This document shows positions 62,139 to 64,000 of a stretch of 64,000 nt of DNA, in pieces. The translations under genes and the position numbers were made by a program. Source of the stretch: Rhynchopus euleeides (Eukaryota > Euglenozoa > Diplonemea > Diplonemida > Diplonemidae); NCBI GenBank assembly GCA_963210315.1, contig OY723245.1:2529580-2593579 (forward strand). Direction: 5' to 3'. The first letter of the stretch is position 1. Every line of letters begins with the position of its first letter. The notes beneath the pieces were generated by a model that was given only the letters and a program-made list of their open reading frames with translations, searched no databases and was not told where the DNA came from.

Positions 62139-64000
62139 AAATCCTTGGCTGTGGGCATTCAGATTCCTGAAAATCCTGAGCTGTGGGCATTCAGATTCCT
62201 GAAAATCCTTGGCTGTGGGCATTCAGATTCCTGAAAATCCTTGGCTGTGGGCATTCAGATTCCTGAAAATCCTTGGCTGTGGGCATTCAGATTCCTGAAA
62301 ATCTTTGGCTGTGGGCATTCAGATTCCTGAAATTCCTTGGCTGTAGGCATTCAGATTCCTGAAAATCCTTGGCTGTGGGCATTCAGATTCCTGAAAATCC
62401 TTGGCTGTGGGCATTCAGATTCCTGAAAATCCTTGGCTGTGGGCATTCAGATTCCTGAAAATCCTTGGCTGTGGGCATTCAGATTCCTGAAATTCCTTGG
62501 CTGTGGGCATTCAGATTCCTGAAGGTCCTTGGCTGTGGGCATTCAGATTCCTGAAATTCCTTGGCTGTAGGCATTCAGATTCCTGAAAATCCTTGGCTGT
62601 GGGCATTCAGATTCCTGAAATTCCTTGGCTGTGGGCATTCAGATTCCTGAAAATCCTTGGCTGTGGGCATTCAGATTCCTGAAAATCCTTGGCTGTGGGC
62701 ATTCAGATTCCTGAAATTCCTTGGCTGTGGGCATTCAGATTCCTGAAAATCCTTGGCTGTGGGCATTCAGATTCCTGAAAATCCTTGGCTGTGGGCATTC
62801 AGATTCCTGAAAATCCTTGGCTGTGGGCATTCAGATTCCTGAAAATCTTTGGCTGTGGGCATTCAGATTCCTGAAATTCCTTGGCTGTAGGCATTCAGAT
62901 TCCTGAAAATCCTTGGCTGTGGGCATTCAGATTCCTGAAAATCCTTGGCTGTGGGCATTCAGATTCCTGAAAATCCTTGGCTGTGGGCATTCAGATTCCT
63001 GAAAATCCTTGGCTGTGGGCATTCAGATTCCTGAAATTCCTTGGCTGTGGGCATTCAGATTCCTGAAGGTCCTTGGCTGTGGGCATTCAGATTCCTGAAA
63101 TTCCTTGGCTGTAGGCATTCAGATTCCTGAAAATCCTTGGCTGTGGGCATTCAGATTCCTGAAATTCCTTGGCTGTGGGCATTCAGATTCCTGAAAATCT
63201 TTGGCTGTGGGCATTCAGATTCCTGAAATTCCTTGGCTGTAGGCATTCAGATTCCTGAAAATCCTTGGCTGTGGGCATTCAGATTCCTGAAAATCCTTGG
63301 CTGTGGGCATTCAGATTCCTGAAAATCCTTGGCTGTGGGCATTCAGATTCCTGAAAATCCTTGGCTGTGGGCATTCAGATTCCTGAAATTCCTTGGCTGT
63401 GGGCATTCAGATTCCTGAAGGTCCTTGGCTGTGGGCATTCAGATTCCTGAAATTCCTTGGCTGTAGGCATTCAGATTCCTGAAAATCCTTGGCTGTGGGC
63501 ATTCAGATTCCTGAAATTCCTTGGCTGTGGGCATTCAGATTCCTGAAAATCCTTGGCTGTGGGCATTCAGATTCCTGAAAATCCTTGGCTGTGGGCATTC
63601 AGATTCCTGAAATTCCTTGGCTGTGGGCATTCAGATTCCTGAAATTCCTTGGCTGTGGGCATTCAGATTCCTGAAATTCCTTGGCTGTGGGCATTCAGAT
63701 TCCTGAAATTCCTTGGCTGTTGGCATTCAGATTCCTGAAAATCCTTGGCTGTGGGCATTCAGATTCCTGAAAATCCTTGGCTGTGGGCATTCAGATTCCT
63801 GAAATTCCTTGGCTGTGGGCATTCAGATTCCTGAAAATCCTTGGCTGTGGGCATTCAGATTCCTGAAATTCCTTGGCTGTGGGCATTCAGATTCCTGAAA
63901 TTCCTTGGCTGTGGGCATTCAGATTCCTGAAATTCCTTGGCTGTGGGCATTCAGATTCCTGAAAATCCTTGGCTGTGGGCATTCAGATTCCTGAAAATCC
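62055..64000. repeat. 32-bp satellite (about 61 units, runs off the window)
   Basis: The unit is GTGGGCATTCAGATTCCTGA followed by AAATCCTTGGCT, exactly 32 bp. From the unit at 62055 to the one at 63975 is 1920 bp, exactly 60 units with no net indel. Main variants are AAATTCCTTGG, AAATCTTTGG, AGGTCCTTGG and TAGGCATTC. A block of variants (including AGGTCC) recurs in the same order near 62520, 63065 and 63420, which points to higher-order repetition. The array starts inside the coding frame of the preceding gene. Confidence 0.95.

Overview
This is nuclear DNA of a protist, GC-rich and full of repeats. Coding evidence: all eleven or twelve credible cellular genes between about 16.4 and 62 kb lie on the plus strand, packed head to tail. 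Most have a pyrimidine-rich tract and an AG a few to ~40 nt before the ATG. Introns are GT-AG and mostly 42-101 nt. One gene ends like eukaryotic type IB topoisomerase (catalytic SKTNY) but has no core domain upstream; that stand-alone small subunit is known from kinetoplastids. One-way gene order, trans-splice-like acceptors, conventional cis-introns and a split TOP1 together suggest a euglenozoan, most likely a diplonemid. This is inference; no spliced-leader RNA gene was found.

Layout. 0-2 kb: minus-strand mobile-element ORFs (gag-like zinc-finger/coiled-coil protein, then a second ORF cut by the window edge) preceded by a tandem array of ~107-bp dimers. 2-9.7 kb: no convincing gene; two inverted 109-bp MITEs, a TA-flanked 345-bp element, a GC-rich palindromic repeat family and a foldback element. 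9.7-15.1 kb: a satellite of 173 monomers of exactly 31 bp in two subfamilies, with a 465-bp higher-order repeat. 16.4-31 kb: EXO1, an unknown protein, a SAM-domain protein, TOP1 small subunit, a class I methyltransferase, a REEP/Yop1 membrane-shaping protein with a 2.5-kb repeat-filled intron, and a B-box/cysteine-repeat protein with a frameshift.

32-40 kb: one very large multi-pass membrane protein with a class 3 lipase domain. 41-56.4 kb: three surface or secreted proteins (a four-TM protein, a seven-TM/ubiquitin-like/ankyrin-like protein, and a 2620-residue secreted protein). Copies of the last protein's 3' coding end are also found downstream of other genes, next to a dispersed repeat family. 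56.4-60.4 kb: repeats only. 60.5-62.1 kb: a type II membrane protein, frameshifted at a G7 run, whose 3' end runs into a second satellite (61 units of exactly 32 bp) that continues to the window end.

The genes do not form an obvious pathway. EXO1 and TOP1S serve DNA metabolism; the 32-62 kb block is enriched in membrane and exported proteins.
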